Below the pieces are notes generated by a model, which was not told the DNA's origin, did not search any database, and saw only the letters and a list, made by a program, of their open reading frames with translations. Made by a program: the position numbers and the translations under genes. Below, in pieces: positions 31,149-40,525 of a stretch of DNA of 63,508 nt (its first letter is position 1; each line of letters opens with the position of its first letter). This stretch comes from Chloroflexota bacterium (GTDB lineage Bacteria > Chloroflexota > Limnocylindria > Limnocylindrales > CSP1-4), in assembly GCA_919901745.1 (NCBI GenBank), contig CAKKPP010000032.1, positions 1 to 63,508 of the forward strand, in the 5' to 3' direction.

Positions 31149-33548
31149 TTACGTCCTCGTGGCGGGCCGATCGGCGATCCCGAACGAGCCGATCTTGCGC
31201 CGGACCAGTGGGATCCACAGTCCGCCGCCGAGTACCTGGGCCAGGATCGTGAGGAACACGACGAGACCGGACACGGACAGGGCGAGCCCGGGGACGGCCC
31301 AGGCGAACGCCCCGAGCCTCCCGAGCAACGCCATGCCGAGGTCGAGATCTTCGAAGTCGATGCTGCCCGGGCCGGCTCCCGGGATCGAGAACGTGTCCCC
31401 CGGGGGGCCATCGGGCGGCAGGTTCGCGGGTCCGGATCCGCCACCCCCGCCGGGTGTCGCGCCGGGGTTCGGGTCCGGCGAGGGTGGGGCCGTCGCGGAT
31501 CCCGGGGTCGGACTCGGGGCCACGCTCGGCTCCGGCGAGGTTGGGGCCGTCGACTCCGCGGGCTGCAACGAGGTCGGGTTGGGCGTCGGCGTGGGTGCTG
31601 GCGGGACGACGCTGATCGTCATCGTCTCCGCGGCCGAGGTCGCGAGACCATCGAACCCGACGAACGTGAACGAATCGGGCCCGCTGTACCCCGGGTCCGG
31701 GGCATAGGTCCATGACCCGTCGGCCATGACCGTGAGCGATCCGTGGATCGGAGGGGCCGTGACGACGACCGTCACGCCGTCCCCATCGGCGTCGCTCACG
31801 CCCCCCAGCAGCCCAGGGGTCGGAACGCGCAGCGTCGTGTCCGCCGCCACGGACGCCGCTCCACTCGTCGCCGTGGGCGCAGCGTTGGTCACGTTCAGCG
31901 CGACCGATACCGTGACGCCCTCGAGGCCATCGGAGACGGACGCTGAAAACCCGTCGGGTCCGACGTAGTACGCATCCGGGACGTAGACGAAGGATCCGTC
32001 CGACGCCAGCGCCAGCGTGCCGTGGAGCGGCCCTGAGACGAGCGCGGCACTGAGCGCATCGCCGTCCGCATCGCTGGCCGCCGCGAGAATCCCGGCTCCG
32101 ACCGACTTCGAAAGGGTCCGATCGTGGACGACCTGGTACGCCAGGTCGGACGCCGACGGCGCGCGGTTCGAGACGGCGATCGTGACCGTCGCGACGCTGG
32201 AGCTCAGCGCGCCGTCGGACGCGGTGTACGTGAACGCATCGAGCCCGGTGAAGCCGGCCGTCGGGACGTACGAGAGCGAGCCGTCGAGGGCGAGGGTGAG
32301 GCTGCCGCTCGACGGTCCGCTCGAGACGGTGGCGGAGAGCGAATCGCCGTTCCCGTCGGTATCGTTGGCCAGGACGCCCGACACGGCAAGGACGACGAGC
32401 TGCACATTCCTCCCGGTCGCATAGCCGTCATCTGCCGCCGACGGGGCGGTATTCGATACGGTCAGCGTGACCGTTCCGATGCTCGTGGCGATACCGTCCG
32501 ATGCCGTGTAGGTGAAGGAGTCCGTGCCGGCGAATCCGGCGGCCGGCGCATAGGTGAACGATCCATCCGGCGCAAGCGACAGGCCGCCATTCGAGGGACC
32601 GGTCAGGACGGCCGCCGTGAGGCTGTCGGCGTCCGCGTCGGTGTCGTTGACGAGGACGCCCGGCGCCGAGACCACCGCGGCAACGTTCTTCTGAACGGCG
32701 GTCGCGTCGGCGACGGCCGCGGGGGGGGTGTTGGTCACGCTGATGGTGACCGCGACGGTGGAGCTCGAGGCTGCACCATCGAACGCGTGATACGCGAACG
32801 AATCGTTGCCGACGAACCCCGCCGATGGGGTGTACTGGTAGCTTCCGTCGGCGTTCAGGAACAGGGACCCGCCACCGGGCCCCGAATCGAGGACCGCGCT
32901 GAGTGCGTGGCCATCCGGGTCGGAGTCGTTGGACAGGACGCCCGGCACCCCGACGGTGAGGACCCGATCGTGGCTCACGCTCGCCGAATCCGCGACCGCG
33001 ACGGGCGAGTTGTTGCTGCCCACGGTCACCGTGACCGGGAGCCCGACGGGACTACCGAGCCCCGAGGCGCAGTCGATCGTGTTGAACTGGCGCGCGGTCC
33101 AGTTGAAGGTGCCGATCTGCGTGGCCATCACCCGGATCCGCAACACGAGCTGGTCGGTGAGCGGCGACCCGAAGAGACGGTCGCCGTCGGAGGCGGCGAC
33201 CGCGCTCACCGTGTTCGACCCGCCTGTGGCGACGCCAACGGTCCAGGTGGAGCCGCTCGAAACCGACTGGACGACCGCGCTGCTGACCGTGAACTTGGCG
33301 GGCAGGACGATCGTCACGCAGCCGATGGCTTCTGCCGCGGAGGTGGTCGTCGACGTGTTCGTCGCGGTGATCGTCACGTCGGTCGGGACATAGAAACCGA
33401 GGCTCGAGGTGTCACTCGAGACGGACCACGACTGGACGGCCAATGCCGCCGAGGGGACGACGAGCTGGGCGACGAGCGCGACGAGCGCAAAAGCCGCGAA
33501 CTGCTGCCGCGTTCTGAACGGCAACCTGGTAGCGGGATTCGACGTCAC
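31149..33548 (-). CDS. Secreted, membrane-anchored protein with five tandem cadherin/Ig-like repeats
   Basis: The 799-residue product has a signal peptide (FAAFALVALVAQLVVPSAALA), an N-terminal beta domain, then five repeats of ~90 residues, each opening with a P-x-A-x-A-D/S segment and containing NDxDxDGDxLxA and G-S-x-x-Y-x-P-x-x-G-x-x-G-x-D-x-F-x-Y. These resemble Ca-binding VCBS/cadherin-like (Big_9-type) modules. A Pro/Ser/Thr/Gly-rich stalk and a C-terminal membrane helix with RRK stop-transfer follow, so it is an envelope adhesin or scaffold. GTG 33548 overlaps the stop of the HD-GYP gene (GTGA). Confidence 0.82.
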   Translation of the reverse strand: MTSNPATRLPFRTRQQFAAFALVALVAQLVVPSAALAVQSWSVSSDTSSLGFYVPTDVTITATNTSTTTSAAEAIGCVTIVLPAKFTVSSAVVQSVSSGSTWTVGVATGGSNTVSAVAASDGDRLFGSPLTDQLVLRIRVMATQIGTFNWTARQFNTIDCASGLGSPVGLPVTVTVGSNNSPVAVADSASVSHDRVLTVGVPGVLSNDSDPDGHALSAVLDSGPGGGSLFLNADGSYQYTPSAGFVGNDSFAYHAFDGAASSSTVAVTISVTNTPPAAVADATAVQKNVAAVVSAPGVLVNDTDADADSLTAAVLTGPSNGGLSLAPDGSFTYAPAAGFAGTDSFTYTASDGIATSIGTVTLTVSNTAPSAADDGYATGRNVQLVVLAVSGVLANDTDGNGDSLSATVSSGPSSGSLTLALDGSLSYVPTAGFTGLDAFTYTASDGALSSSVATVTIAVSNRAPSASDLAYQVVHDRTLSKSVGAGILAAASDADGDALSAALVSGPLHGTLALASDGSFVYVPDAYYVGPDGFSASVSDGLEGVTVSVALNVTNAAPTATSGAASVAADTTLRVPTPGLLGGVSDADGDGVTVVVTAPPIHGSLTVMADGSWTYAPDPGYSGPDSFTFVGFDGLATSAAETMTISVVPPAPTPTPNPTSLQPAESTAPTSPEPSVAPSPTPGSATAPPSPDPNPGATPGGGGGSGPANLPPDGPPGDTFSIPGAGPGSIDFEDLDLGMALLGRLGAFAWAVPGLALSVSGLVVFLTILAQVLGGGLWIPLVRRKIGSFGIADRPATRT

Positions 33549-35410
33549 GCGACGTGCGCGCGGGGCACCCACAGCGGGCCCCTCCCCGGGTCGGCGCCCG
33601 GGATCGGCGCGTTGGGGACCGTCTCGATCCCGCGGATGAACGCCGCAACCAGTCGCTCGTCGAGCTGGGTGCCGGCGGCGTCCCCGAGTCGTCGCAGGGC
33701 CTCGTCGACGGAAAGCGCCTTGCGATACGGCCGGGTGGTCGTCATCGCGGAGAACGCATCTCCGACCGCCAGGATCCGTGCCACCAGCGGGATATCCTCA
33801 CCGGCAAGCGCGTGGAGATACCCCCGGCCGTCCCAGCGCTCGTGATGATGCCGGATGCCGGCGCGCACGAACTCGACGTTGCCGATGTTTCGAACGATCG
33901 AATCGCCGAGCGCCACGTGCTGCTTGACGATCGCATACTCCTCGTCCGTCAGCCGAGCCGGCTTGCGCAGGATCGCATCGGGGATGCCGATCTTGCCGAC
34001 GTCGTGCAGCAGCCCCGCGGTCGTGAGACCGTCGATGAACTCCGCGTCGAGCCCGATCTGGTGTGCGAGGAACACGCCATACCGGGCGACATCCTCGGAG
34101 TGACGCTTCGTGTAACGGTCCTTGGTGTCGATCGCGAGCACGAGGCCGTGAAAGACGTCGAAACTCCGGGTCTCCTCGGTCACCTCGGGGATCTGGCCCG
34201 CGATCCGCGTGGCATCGCCCCCGCTCGCCTTGGCCTCCGCGACAGCGATCGCGACCATCGAGAGGAGCCCGGTGACCGACGTGGCGGTCTCCGGGTACGT
34301 CGCAATCCCTGCGCTGATCGAGATCGGCAGGCGCTCAACGGCATCGATCGCAAGGCTCTGGTCCACGAGGCGCCGGCGAAGGGTCTCGATCGCCGGCTCG
34401 ATGCCGACAATGTCGCCACCGCCGGCGACGACCAGGAACTCATCGGGCCCATAGCGCCCCATCAGCACCCGATCGGACAGGAGGTCCCGCAGATTGCGAG
34501 CGACCTGGAGGAGCGCCGTGTCGCCGGCGTCGTGACCGTATGTGTCGTTGACCAGCTTGAAGTTGTCGATATCGATCAGGGCCACGATGATGGGCGACCC
34601 ATCGGTCCGAGCCCAATCGATCGCCAGGGCCAGCTCTCCGACGAGCGTGCCGTGGTTCGTCAGCGCCGTCAGCGCGTCGAGACGCGTTGAGTCGAGGAGC
34701 TGCTCCGTCTGACGCGTGATCCGTCGCTGTGCCGCCCGGAAGGTCAGGAACAGCAGCAGCGCGACGACCGCGGCGGCAGACAGGACGACGAGGACGACGT
34801 CACCTCGCACCTGGTCAATCGCGGCGAGGATCGGCGACGCATCGCGCCAGATCGCGGCCACGCCATGGACGGAACCGTCGGTGCCGACGAGCGGGAAATA
34901 CTCACGCAGGAGGTCGTCGCCGGGGATCGCGGGGCTGACGGCCCCGGAATCCGACCCGCTGACGATGACGGCGTCGACCGTCCCCCCGAGCGCCAGCGCG
35001 AAGGCGTTGCTCGGCGACGCGCGCGCACCGACCGCCAGGGGCTCACTGGACAGGCGCACCACGCCCTCCGGGTCGCGGATCTCGAAACGGAGGATCTCGC
35101 CCCGCTCGACGATCAGCGCCAGGCTTGCCTGGACCGTCGCGATGCGATCGGCCGTCGAGTCGCCCGCCAGGTCCTCCGGGCTCACCAGGCTGTTCACGAA
35201 CGTGCGCACGGTCGCGGCATCGCTGCCGAGCGTGGCGTTCACGCTCGCGGTGGAGACGTGGACGCTGACGAGCACGGCCTGAGCCACCGCCGTCACGCCG
35301 ACGACGACGAGGAGCAGGCCGAAGACGATGATCAGCAGCGTCGGCTTCGGGGGGCGCCGACCCACGCCGAAATGCGTCGAAGGCGCCGCAGGATGCGCCT
35401 GTGCACTCAT
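33545..35410 (-). CDS. Membrane receptor with degenerate GGDEF and HD-GYP phosphodiesterase domain
   Basis: The 621-residue protein has two membrane helices (near 26-48 and 205-228) around an extracellular sensor, a GGDEF-like domain in which the active loop reads GPDEF, and an HD-GYP domain with HSEDVARYGVFLA, LLHDVGKIGIPD, HHERWDGRGY and an RPYRKALS segment. HD-GYP proteins hydrolyse cyclic di-GMP; the altered GGDEF loop suggests it binds rather than makes it. ATG 35410 has TACTGT (35418-35423) seven bases upstream. It is coupled to the repeat-protein gene, so it may control adhesion. Confidence 0.9.
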   Translation of the reverse strand: MSAQAHPAAPSTHFGVGRRPPKPTLLIIVFGLLLVVVGVTAVAQAVLVSVHVSTASVNATLGSDAATVRTFVNSLVSPEDLAGDSTADRIATVQASLALIVERGEILRFEIRDPEGVVRLSSEPLAVGARASPSNAFALALGGTVDAVIVSGSDSGAVSPAIPGDDLLREYFPLVGTDGSVHGVAAIWRDASPILAAIDQVRGDVVLVVLSAAAVVALLLFLTFRAAQRRITRQTEQLLDSTRLDALTALTNHGTLVGELALAIDWARTDGSPIIVALIDIDNFKLVNDTYGHDAGDTALLQVARNLRDLLSDRVLMGRYGPDEFLVVAGGGDIVGIEPAIETLRRRLVDQSLAIDAVERLPISISAGIATYPETATSVTGLLSMVAIAVAEAKASGGDATRIAGQIPEVTEETRSFDVFHGLVLAIDTKDRYTKRHSEDVARYGVFLAHQIGLDAEFIDGLTTAGLLHDVGKIGIPDAILRKPARLTDEEYAIVKQHVALGDSIVRNIGNVEFVRAGIRHHHERWDGRGYLHALAGEDIPLVARILAVGDAFSAMTTTRPYRKALSVDEALRRLGDAAGTQLDERLVAAFIRGIETVPNAPIPGADPGRGPLWVPRAHVA

Positions 35411-35538
35411 GGTGGGAACAGTAGGGTCTCCGTCCGCCTGGTCCACCCGCCAATGGTCCTGTTCGGTCACCACTCGCGACCATCCGGGTCTGGGTCGCTG
35501 CCGGGGCCGGTGCCGGGTCGCTGCCGGGGCGCAGGATC

Positions 35539-36885
35539 TCAGGTCGGGACGGCGATCCGCTCCGAGGCCATGTACGGGCGGAGGACATCCGGGATGCGCA
35601 CGGAGCCGTCGGCCTCCTGGTACGTCTCGAGGATCGCGGCCACGATGCGGGCCAACGCCAGGCCGGACCCGTTGAGCGTGTGCACCAGTTCCGGCTTCGC
35701 GCCCGCTTCGGGACGGTAGCGGACGGCCATCCGGCGGGCCTGGTAGTCCCCGAAGTTCGAGCAGGAGCTCACCTCGAGCCAGCGCTCGACGCCGGGGCCC
35801 CAGACGTCGAGATCGTACTTGCGCGCCTGGACGAAGCCCATCTCGCGGGTTGCCATGAGGACCACGCGGTAGGCCAGCCCGAGGCGCTGAATCAGGTCCT
35901 CAGCGCGACCGGTCATCCATTCCAGGGCCGCTGCCGACTCTTCGGGCCGTTCGAAGAGCACCATTTCGACCTTGTCGAACTGGTGCACCCGGAGGATGCC
36001 CCGGGTGTCCTTTCCGGCGGCGCCGGCCTCACGCCGGAAGCAGGGGGTGTAGGCGGCGTAGCGGACCGGGAGCTCCGTCGCCTCGAGGATCTCGTCGCGG
36101 TGCAGGTTCGTCACCGGGACCTCGGCCGTGGGAACCAGGTACAGGTCGTCGCGGGTGACGACGTACATCTGGTCTTCCTTGTCGGGAATCTGGCCGGTCC
36201 CCCTGGCGGAGTCCGCGTTGACGACGATCGGCGGCCAGATCTCGGTGAACCCGTTCTCGCGGGTATGGACGTCGAGGAACCACATGATGAGGGCGCGCTG
36301 GAGGGCCGCGCCCGCGCCGCGATAGACCGGGAACCCGGAACCGGCGATCTTCGCGCCACGGGCCAGGTCGATGATCCCGAGTTCCTCGGCAATCTCCCAG
36401 TGCGGGCGACGCTCCCAGCTGGCGTCGCCGGGGACGGCGTCGGCCCCTGTCTCGCCGACATGGGGCTGTCGACGGGGCAGCAGCTCACCCCACGTCCGCA
36501 CGGTGACGTTGGCGTCCTCGCCGCCGACGGGAACATCAGGATCCGCGGGGTTCGGGATGCGCAGGAGCAGATCCTCCACACGCGCTTCGACCTCCGCCAG
36601 GTCGGCATCGATCGCGGTAATCCGTTCGCCCAGGGCAGTCGATGCAGCGCGGAGGCCGGCCACTTCCGGGCCATCGGGGCGGGCGCCACCCTTGATCGCC
36701 TCGCCGATCCGTTTCGACGCCGCGTTCCGCTCGGACTTGAGCCGATCACCCTCGCCGAGCAGGGCGCGTCGTCGCTCGTCGGCGGTCAGCGCCTCATCGA
36801 CGATCGAGGGGTCCTCGCCCTTGTCGATCGCTCCCTGGCGGATCCGATCCGGCTCCTCGCGCAGCCGGGGCAGCCCAACGCTCAC
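35539..36885 (-). CDS. serS: Seryl-tRNA synthetase
   Basis: SerRS charges tRNA-Ser and recognises its long variable arm. The 448-residue protein has the N-terminal coiled-coil arm (about residues 30-105), class II motif 2 (CFRREAGAAGKDTRGILRVHQFDKVE) and motif 3 (LNGSGLALARIVAAILE). GTG 36885 (SVGLPRLREEPDRIRQG) overlaps the lysS stop (GTGA). All four tRNA-Ser genes lie within 32 kb of it in this window. Confidence 0.97.
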   Translation of the reverse strand: MSVGLPRLREEPDRIRQGAIDKGEDPSIVDEALTADERRRALLGEGDRLKSERNAASKRIGEAIKGGARPDGPEVAGLRAASTALGERITAIDADLAEVEARVEDLLLRIPNPADPDVPVGGEDANVTVRTWGELLPRRQPHVGETGADAVPGDASWERRPHWEIAEELGIIDLARGAKIAGSGFPVYRGAGAALQRALIMWFLDVHTRENGFTEIWPPIVVNADSARGTGQIPDKEDQMYVVTRDDLYLVPTAEVPVTNLHRDEILEATELPVRYAAYTPCFRREAGAAGKDTRGILRVHQFDKVEMVLFERPEESAAALEWMTGRAEDLIQRLGLAYRVVLMATREMGFVQARKYDLDVWGPGVERWLEVSSCSNFGDYQARRMAVRYRPEAGAKPELVHTLNGSGLALARIVAAILETYQEADGSVRIPDVLRPYMASERIAVPT

Positions 36886-38483
36886 CGATCGATCGTAGCA
36901 GCGGCCTCGGCAAGACGGCGCGCGACGAACGCGCGGTCCAGGCTCGCGAGCAGCCAGCCCGCGCGCGGCCCGTTCTGCCGGCCGAGGAACGCGACGTACA
37001 ACGCCTGGAACGCGCGACCGGCCGGCAGCCCGCGCGCCTCGGCGGCACGAAAGATCGCCTCCTGCCATCCCTCCCCGTTGCTTGCCCCGGCCGTCTGGTC
37101 GGCCGCCGGCAGGAGCGCGACCAGGAACGCGCGCTGATCGTCGTCGAGGGCGGCCGCCTCGGGAGGGAGACCCTCCTCCGCGACGGAGATCCGCGCGCGC
37201 TCCGGCGCATACGCCTCGAGCCAACCGGTCACGGCGGCCAGGCGCTGCTCGAAGATCGCCCGTTCTCGATCGTCGAGTGGGCTCCCCTTCTCCGCCTCGA
37301 CGAGCGCCGCCACGTCGACCCCGGGTACCTGGCTGAGCAGGGCAAGGTGGGCGAACGGTGGTCGGAACGCCACCGCCTCGGCCTCCACGTCCGCAGCGGC
37401 GTCCCGCAGGGAGTAGCTGAAGATCGACTCGAAGCCGGCCGGGAGCTCGCCCTTGACCTCGTGCCCGGCCGTCGCCGCGGCCAGCCGGTCGAACTCATCG
37501 AACAGCCGGGGGATGGCATCGGTCCCGTCGGGGTCGAAGTCGATGGCATGGTTGGGGCGCGGACGCAGGAACAGCAGTCGAAGCTGTTCGGGTGGGACCA
37601 CCTCGACGATCTGGTGGGCCGGCGCACCATGTCCCTTCGAGGTCGACATCTTGCGCCCGCCGATGTTGACGAACTCGTACGGGACCTTGAGTGGCGGCTC
37701 GCGTTCGAAGACCTCCCGGGCGATCGCGTCGGCGCGGTCGCGCGACCCGCCCGCCGTGGCCAGGTCCTTGCCGCAGGGTTCGATCGTCACGCCGAACAGG
37801 CTCCACTGGGCCGCCCACTCCAGATTCCAGGGAAGCTTGGCTCGCCCGGCGAACGGCGTCACCCAGCCGCTCATCCCGCACCCGTTGGCCCAGGCGACGA
37901 GGTCGGGCCGGCATTCGTAGAAGGCCCGCTCGCCGTCCCAGTCGGTCACGATCGTCGTTCCCACCTTGCCGCAGCGCTCGCAGATGACGCTGATCGGGTG
38001 CCAGGCGTCCGGATGCTGGACATTGGCCACTCGCCGGTAGATCTCGCGGACCTGGGCGGCACGATCGAGGGCCGTCCGGATGTACCCGTCCATCGCCCCG
38101 GTCGGGTAGATCTCGCTCATCCAGTAGTAGCGATCCGGGTGGATGCCGAGCCCGGCAAAGGTATCGATGAAGACCTGCGCGTGATGGCGCGCGTAGCTGG
38201 CGTGGCCGTCACCAGCCTGGTCCGGGACGTGGGCCAGCGGCACGCCCATGTAGCGCTCGACCGCGTCGGGCGTCAAGAGGGCCTGGGCATCCATCGGGTC
38301 GAAGTCGTCGACGCCGTAGAGCAGCGTGGTTTCGATGCCGTCGGCGCGAAGCGCGCGCACGATGGTGTCGAGGATGACGGGTCCGCGCAGGCTGCCCACG
38401 TGGACGGTCCCCGACGGCGTCTTGGAATCGTTGACGACCTGTGGGCCGCTCACCCGGGTCGTCAGCTCGTGGGCCCAGTCCAT
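36882..38483 (-). CDS. lysS: Lysyl-tRNA synthetase, class I
   Basis: This is the archaeal-type class I LysRS, also found in some bacteria in place of the class II enzyme. The 533-residue protein has the HIGH-like PSGTVHVGSLRG, a zinc finger region with ICERCGK and ECRPD, EWAAQWSLFGVTIEPCGKD, the KMSKS-like KMSTSKG, and the C-terminal alpha-helical cage. ATG 38483 gives MDWAHELTTRV. It overlaps serS and follows greA by 28 nt, so greA-lysS-serS probably form one operon. Confidence 0.95.
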   Translation of the reverse strand: MDWAHELTTRVSGPQVVNDSKTPSGTVHVGSLRGPVILDTIVRALRADGIETTLLYGVDDFDPMDAQALLTPDAVERYMGVPLAHVPDQAGDGHASYARHHAQVFIDTFAGLGIHPDRYYWMSEIYPTGAMDGYIRTALDRAAQVREIYRRVANVQHPDAWHPISVICERCGKVGTTIVTDWDGERAFYECRPDLVAWANGCGMSGWVTPFAGRAKLPWNLEWAAQWSLFGVTIEPCGKDLATAGGSRDRADAIAREVFEREPPLKVPYEFVNIGGRKMSTSKGHGAPAHQIVEVVPPEQLRLLFLRPRPNHAIDFDPDGTDAIPRLFDEFDRLAAATAGHEVKGELPAGFESIFSYSLRDAAADVEAEAVAFRPPFAHLALLSQVPGVDVAALVEAEKGSPLDDRERAIFEQRLAAVTGWLEAYAPERARISVAEEGLPPEAAALDDDQRAFLVALLPAADQTAGASNGEGWQEAIFRAAEARGLPAGRAFQALYVAFLGRQNGPRAGWLLASLDRAFVARRLAEAAATIDR

Positions 38484-38511
38484 CGGCTGCCTTCGCTTCC
38501 GCGACGCGCCG

Positions 38512-38976
38512 TCAGGTGATCGTGACGATCGTGTAGGTGTCGTCCCCGGCCGGGACCGTGACGACGATCCTGTCGCCCTTCTTCCTGCCGAGCAGGGATC
38601 GCCCGACCGGGCTCTCGTTGCTGATCTTGCCCTGCGCCGGATCTGCCTCGGCCGAGCCGACGATCGTGTACGTCTCGGTCCCGTCGTCGGACTTGACCTT
38701 GACCGTCGAGCCGATCTGGACGAAGTCCGTCGAGTGGTGCTCGTCGATGAGCGTCGCGTTCTTGATGAGCGCCTCCAGGGTCTGGATTCGACCTTCGACG
38801 AACGCCTGCTCGTTCTTGGCGTCCTCGTATTCGGCGTTCTCGGACAGGTCGCCGTGCTCCTTGGCATCGTGAATCCGCTGCGCGACCTCGGTTCGCTTGG
38901 CGGTGACCATTTCCTCGAGCTCCTCACGGAGCTTCTTGAGGCCTTCGCGCGACAGGTAGGTGGGTTTGTTGTTCAC
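38512..38976 (-). CDS. greA: Transcription elongation factor GreA
   Basis: GreA rescues backtracked RNA polymerase by stimulating transcript cleavage. The 154-residue protein has the coiled-coil domain with the acidic tip motif ([16 protein letters not shown]) and the C-terminal FKBP-like domain ending [18 protein letters not shown]. Start is GTG with GGGGAG seven bases upstream; a TATTAT -10 lies at 39003-39008, giving an ordinary leader. It heads the greA-lysS-serS set. Confidence 0.97.
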   Translation of the reverse strand: MNNKPTYLSREGLKKLREELEEMVTAKRTEVAQRIHDAKEHGDLSENAEYEDAKNEQAFVEGRIQTLEALIKNATLIDEHHSTDFVQIGSTVKVKSDDGTETYTIVGSAEADPAQGKISNESPVGRSLLGRKKGDRIVVTVPAGDDTYTIVTIT

Positions 38977-39002
38977 GTCAGCGCTCCCCGTAGGGGTGTC
39001 GG

Positions 39003-39008
39003 ATAATA
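39003..39008 (-). promoter_or_regulatory. -10 element for greA-lysS-serS
   Basis: TATTAT on the minus strand, 26 nt before the greA GTG, which has its own GGGGAG site. No convincing -35 is present. This contrasts with the leaderless genes nearby. Confidence 0.45.
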
Positions 39009-39108
39009 GAAGAACTCCAGGCCGTCGCGTTCCGTTCGCGCGCCTGAAGTTCGAGCCGGTCGGTAGCCTACCGCGGGCCCGTCAGGGTGTCAAAGCGGGG
39101 CGTCGTGG

Positions 39109-39159
39109 GCCGTCAGGGAGACGAGGCCGTCAGGGAGACGAGGCCGTCAGGGAGACGAG
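39109..39159. repeat. 17-bp tandem repeat, three exact copies
   Basis: GCCGTCAGGGAGACGAG is repeated three times head-to-tail across the argR stop codon (39147-39149). The copies are exact, implying recent expansion. An additional GTCAGGG half-unit occurs at 39080. No spacer, so not a CRISPR. Confidence 0.9.
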
Positions 39160-39617
39160 GCCAGGGCCGCCAGGCGCGCCTTGACGCGACTCATTCCGTC
39201 GCGGGTGCGACAGGCCACGAACAGCGTGTCGTCGCCGGCGATCGACCCGGCCACCTCGCTCCAGCGCGCTCGATCAAGGGCGGCCGCGATCGCGTGCGCC
39301 GACCCGGGCAGCGTCCGCACGACCAGCGTCAGTCCCGATTGCCCGACCTCGACGGGGAGGTCACGCAGAAGGCTGCGCAGGCGATCCTCTCCAGACGCCT
39401 CGGCTTCGGCCAGACGCGCCGGCAGGGCATAGGCTCGTACCCCACCCAGCGAGACCTTCACGAGGCCGAGCTCGGCGACGTCGCGACTGATCGTCGCCTG
39501 GGTGGCCCGGATGCCACGCTCGCGGATGGCCGCCGCGAGTTCCTGCTGGGTCCGAATGTGGCGCCGGCCGACAAGGTCGCGGATGGCCCGCTGGCGAAGT
39601 GCCTTCATGACGTCCAC
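39147..39617 (-). CDS. argR: Arginine repressor ArgR
   Basis: The 156-residue protein has the winged-helix DNA-binding half (IRTQQELAAAIRERGIRATQATISRDVAELGLVKV) and the C-terminal oligomerisation/arginine-binding half (GLTLVVRTLPGSAHAIAAALDRARWSEVAGSIAGDDTLFVACR, containing the GDDT motif that contacts arginine). ArgR hexamers repress arginine biosynthesis when arginine is abundant. GTG 39617 has GGGAG seven bases upstream; ATG 39608 is an alternative. No arginine genes or ARG boxes were noticed nearby. Its 3' end is formed by the 17-bp tandem repeat. Confidence 0.94.
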   Translation of the reverse strand: MDVMKALRQRAIRDLVGRRHIRTQQELAAAIRERGIRATQATISRDVAELGLVKVSLGGVRAYALPARLAEAEASGEDRLRSLLRDLPVEVGQSGLTLVVRTLPGSAHAIAAALDRARWSEVAGSIAGDDTLFVACRTRDGMSRVKARLAALASSP

Positions 39618-39638
39618 GGTTTGACTCCCGCTCGCATC

Positions 39639-40478
39639 CTAGCGCCCCAGGCCGAGCCACCAGATCAGGATGACCGCGGCGAACACGATCCGGTAGGCGA
39701 CGAAGACGGTGGTGGGCTGGGTACGGAGGAAGCGCAGCAGGCCGGCGATTGCGGCGATGCCGGCCAGGAATGCAGCAACCATGCCCACGGCAAGGACGCC
39801 GGCCTGGCTCGAGGCATCGAACCCGGCCTCCCCGGTCACGAGCCGCAGCGCCTCATAGCCGCCGGCGAGCGCGGTCACCGGCGTGGCCAGGAGGAAGCTG
39901 AATCGCGCGGCCGACGATCGATCGAGGCCGGCGAAGAGGCCCGCCGAGATGGAGATGCCGGACCGACTGATTCCCGGCACGAGTGCGGCGACCTGGGCGA
40001 CCCCGATGGCGATGGCGATCGGGAATGTCACGTCGGAAACGGATCGGGTTCGGCTGCCGCGTCGGTCGGCCAGCCACAGGATGGCAGCGCCGATGATGAG
40101 CGTGATCGCGACAAGGGTGATCGAACGAAACGTCGTCTCGGCGAGGTCGTTGAGCAGCAGCCCTCCCGCGATCGCGGGCACCGTCGCGAGGACGAGCATC
40201 CAGGCCAGGCGGCGATCCGGACTCCCGGCGAACGAACGATCGCGGAGCGCCGCCAGGCCGGCCGGCACGAGGCGCAGCCAGTCGGCCCGAAAGTAGACGA
40301 GGAGCGCGCCCAGCGTGCCCAGATGAAGCATGACGCTGAAGGCGAGCGAGCCGATGAATGGATCGTCCCAGCCAAGGAGTATCGGAACGGCGATCAGGTG
40401 GCCGGAACTGGAGATGGGCAGGAACTCGGTGAGGCCCTGCACGAGCCCCATGACGAGCGCCTGAACAAGGGTGTCCAT
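39639..40478 (-). CDS. uppP: Undecaprenyl-diphosphatase (bacitracin resistance protein family)
   Basis: UppP recycles the cell-wall lipid carrier by removing phosphate from undecaprenyl pyrophosphate. The 279-residue membrane protein has GLVQGLTEFLPISSSGHL (catalytic Glu and Ser-rich loop), and VPGISRSGISISAGLFAGLDRSSAARFSFLLATP, the second signature with the essential Arg. About eight membrane helices. It is preceded by a GC-rich hairpin that separates it from hppA. Confidence 0.97.
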   Translation of the reverse strand: MDTLVQALVMGLVQGLTEFLPISSSGHLIAVPILLGWDDPFIGSLAFSVMLHLGTLGALLVYFRADWLRLVPAGLAALRDRSFAGSPDRRLAWMLVLATVPAIAGGLLLNDLAETTFRSITLVAITLIIGAAILWLADRRGSRTRSVSDVTFPIAIAIGVAQVAALVPGISRSGISISAGLFAGLDRSSAARFSFLLATPVTALAGGYEALRLVTGEAGFDASSQAGVLAVGMVAAFLAGIAAIAGLLRFLRTQPTTVFVAYRIVFAAVILIWWLGLGR

Positions 40479-40490
40479 GCGGCCTGGTCA

Positions 40491-40513
40491 GCGGCCGGCG
40501 GGACGCCGGCCGC
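40491..40513 (-). terminator. GC-rich perfect hairpin downstream of hppA
   Basis: GCGGCCGGCG, a three-base loop and CGCCGGCCGC lie between the hppA stop and the uppP start. There is no U-tract in either direction, so it may be a U-independent terminator or an mRNA 3'-end stabiliser. Confidence 0.55.
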
Positions 40514-40525
40514 TCCCCGAACGCA

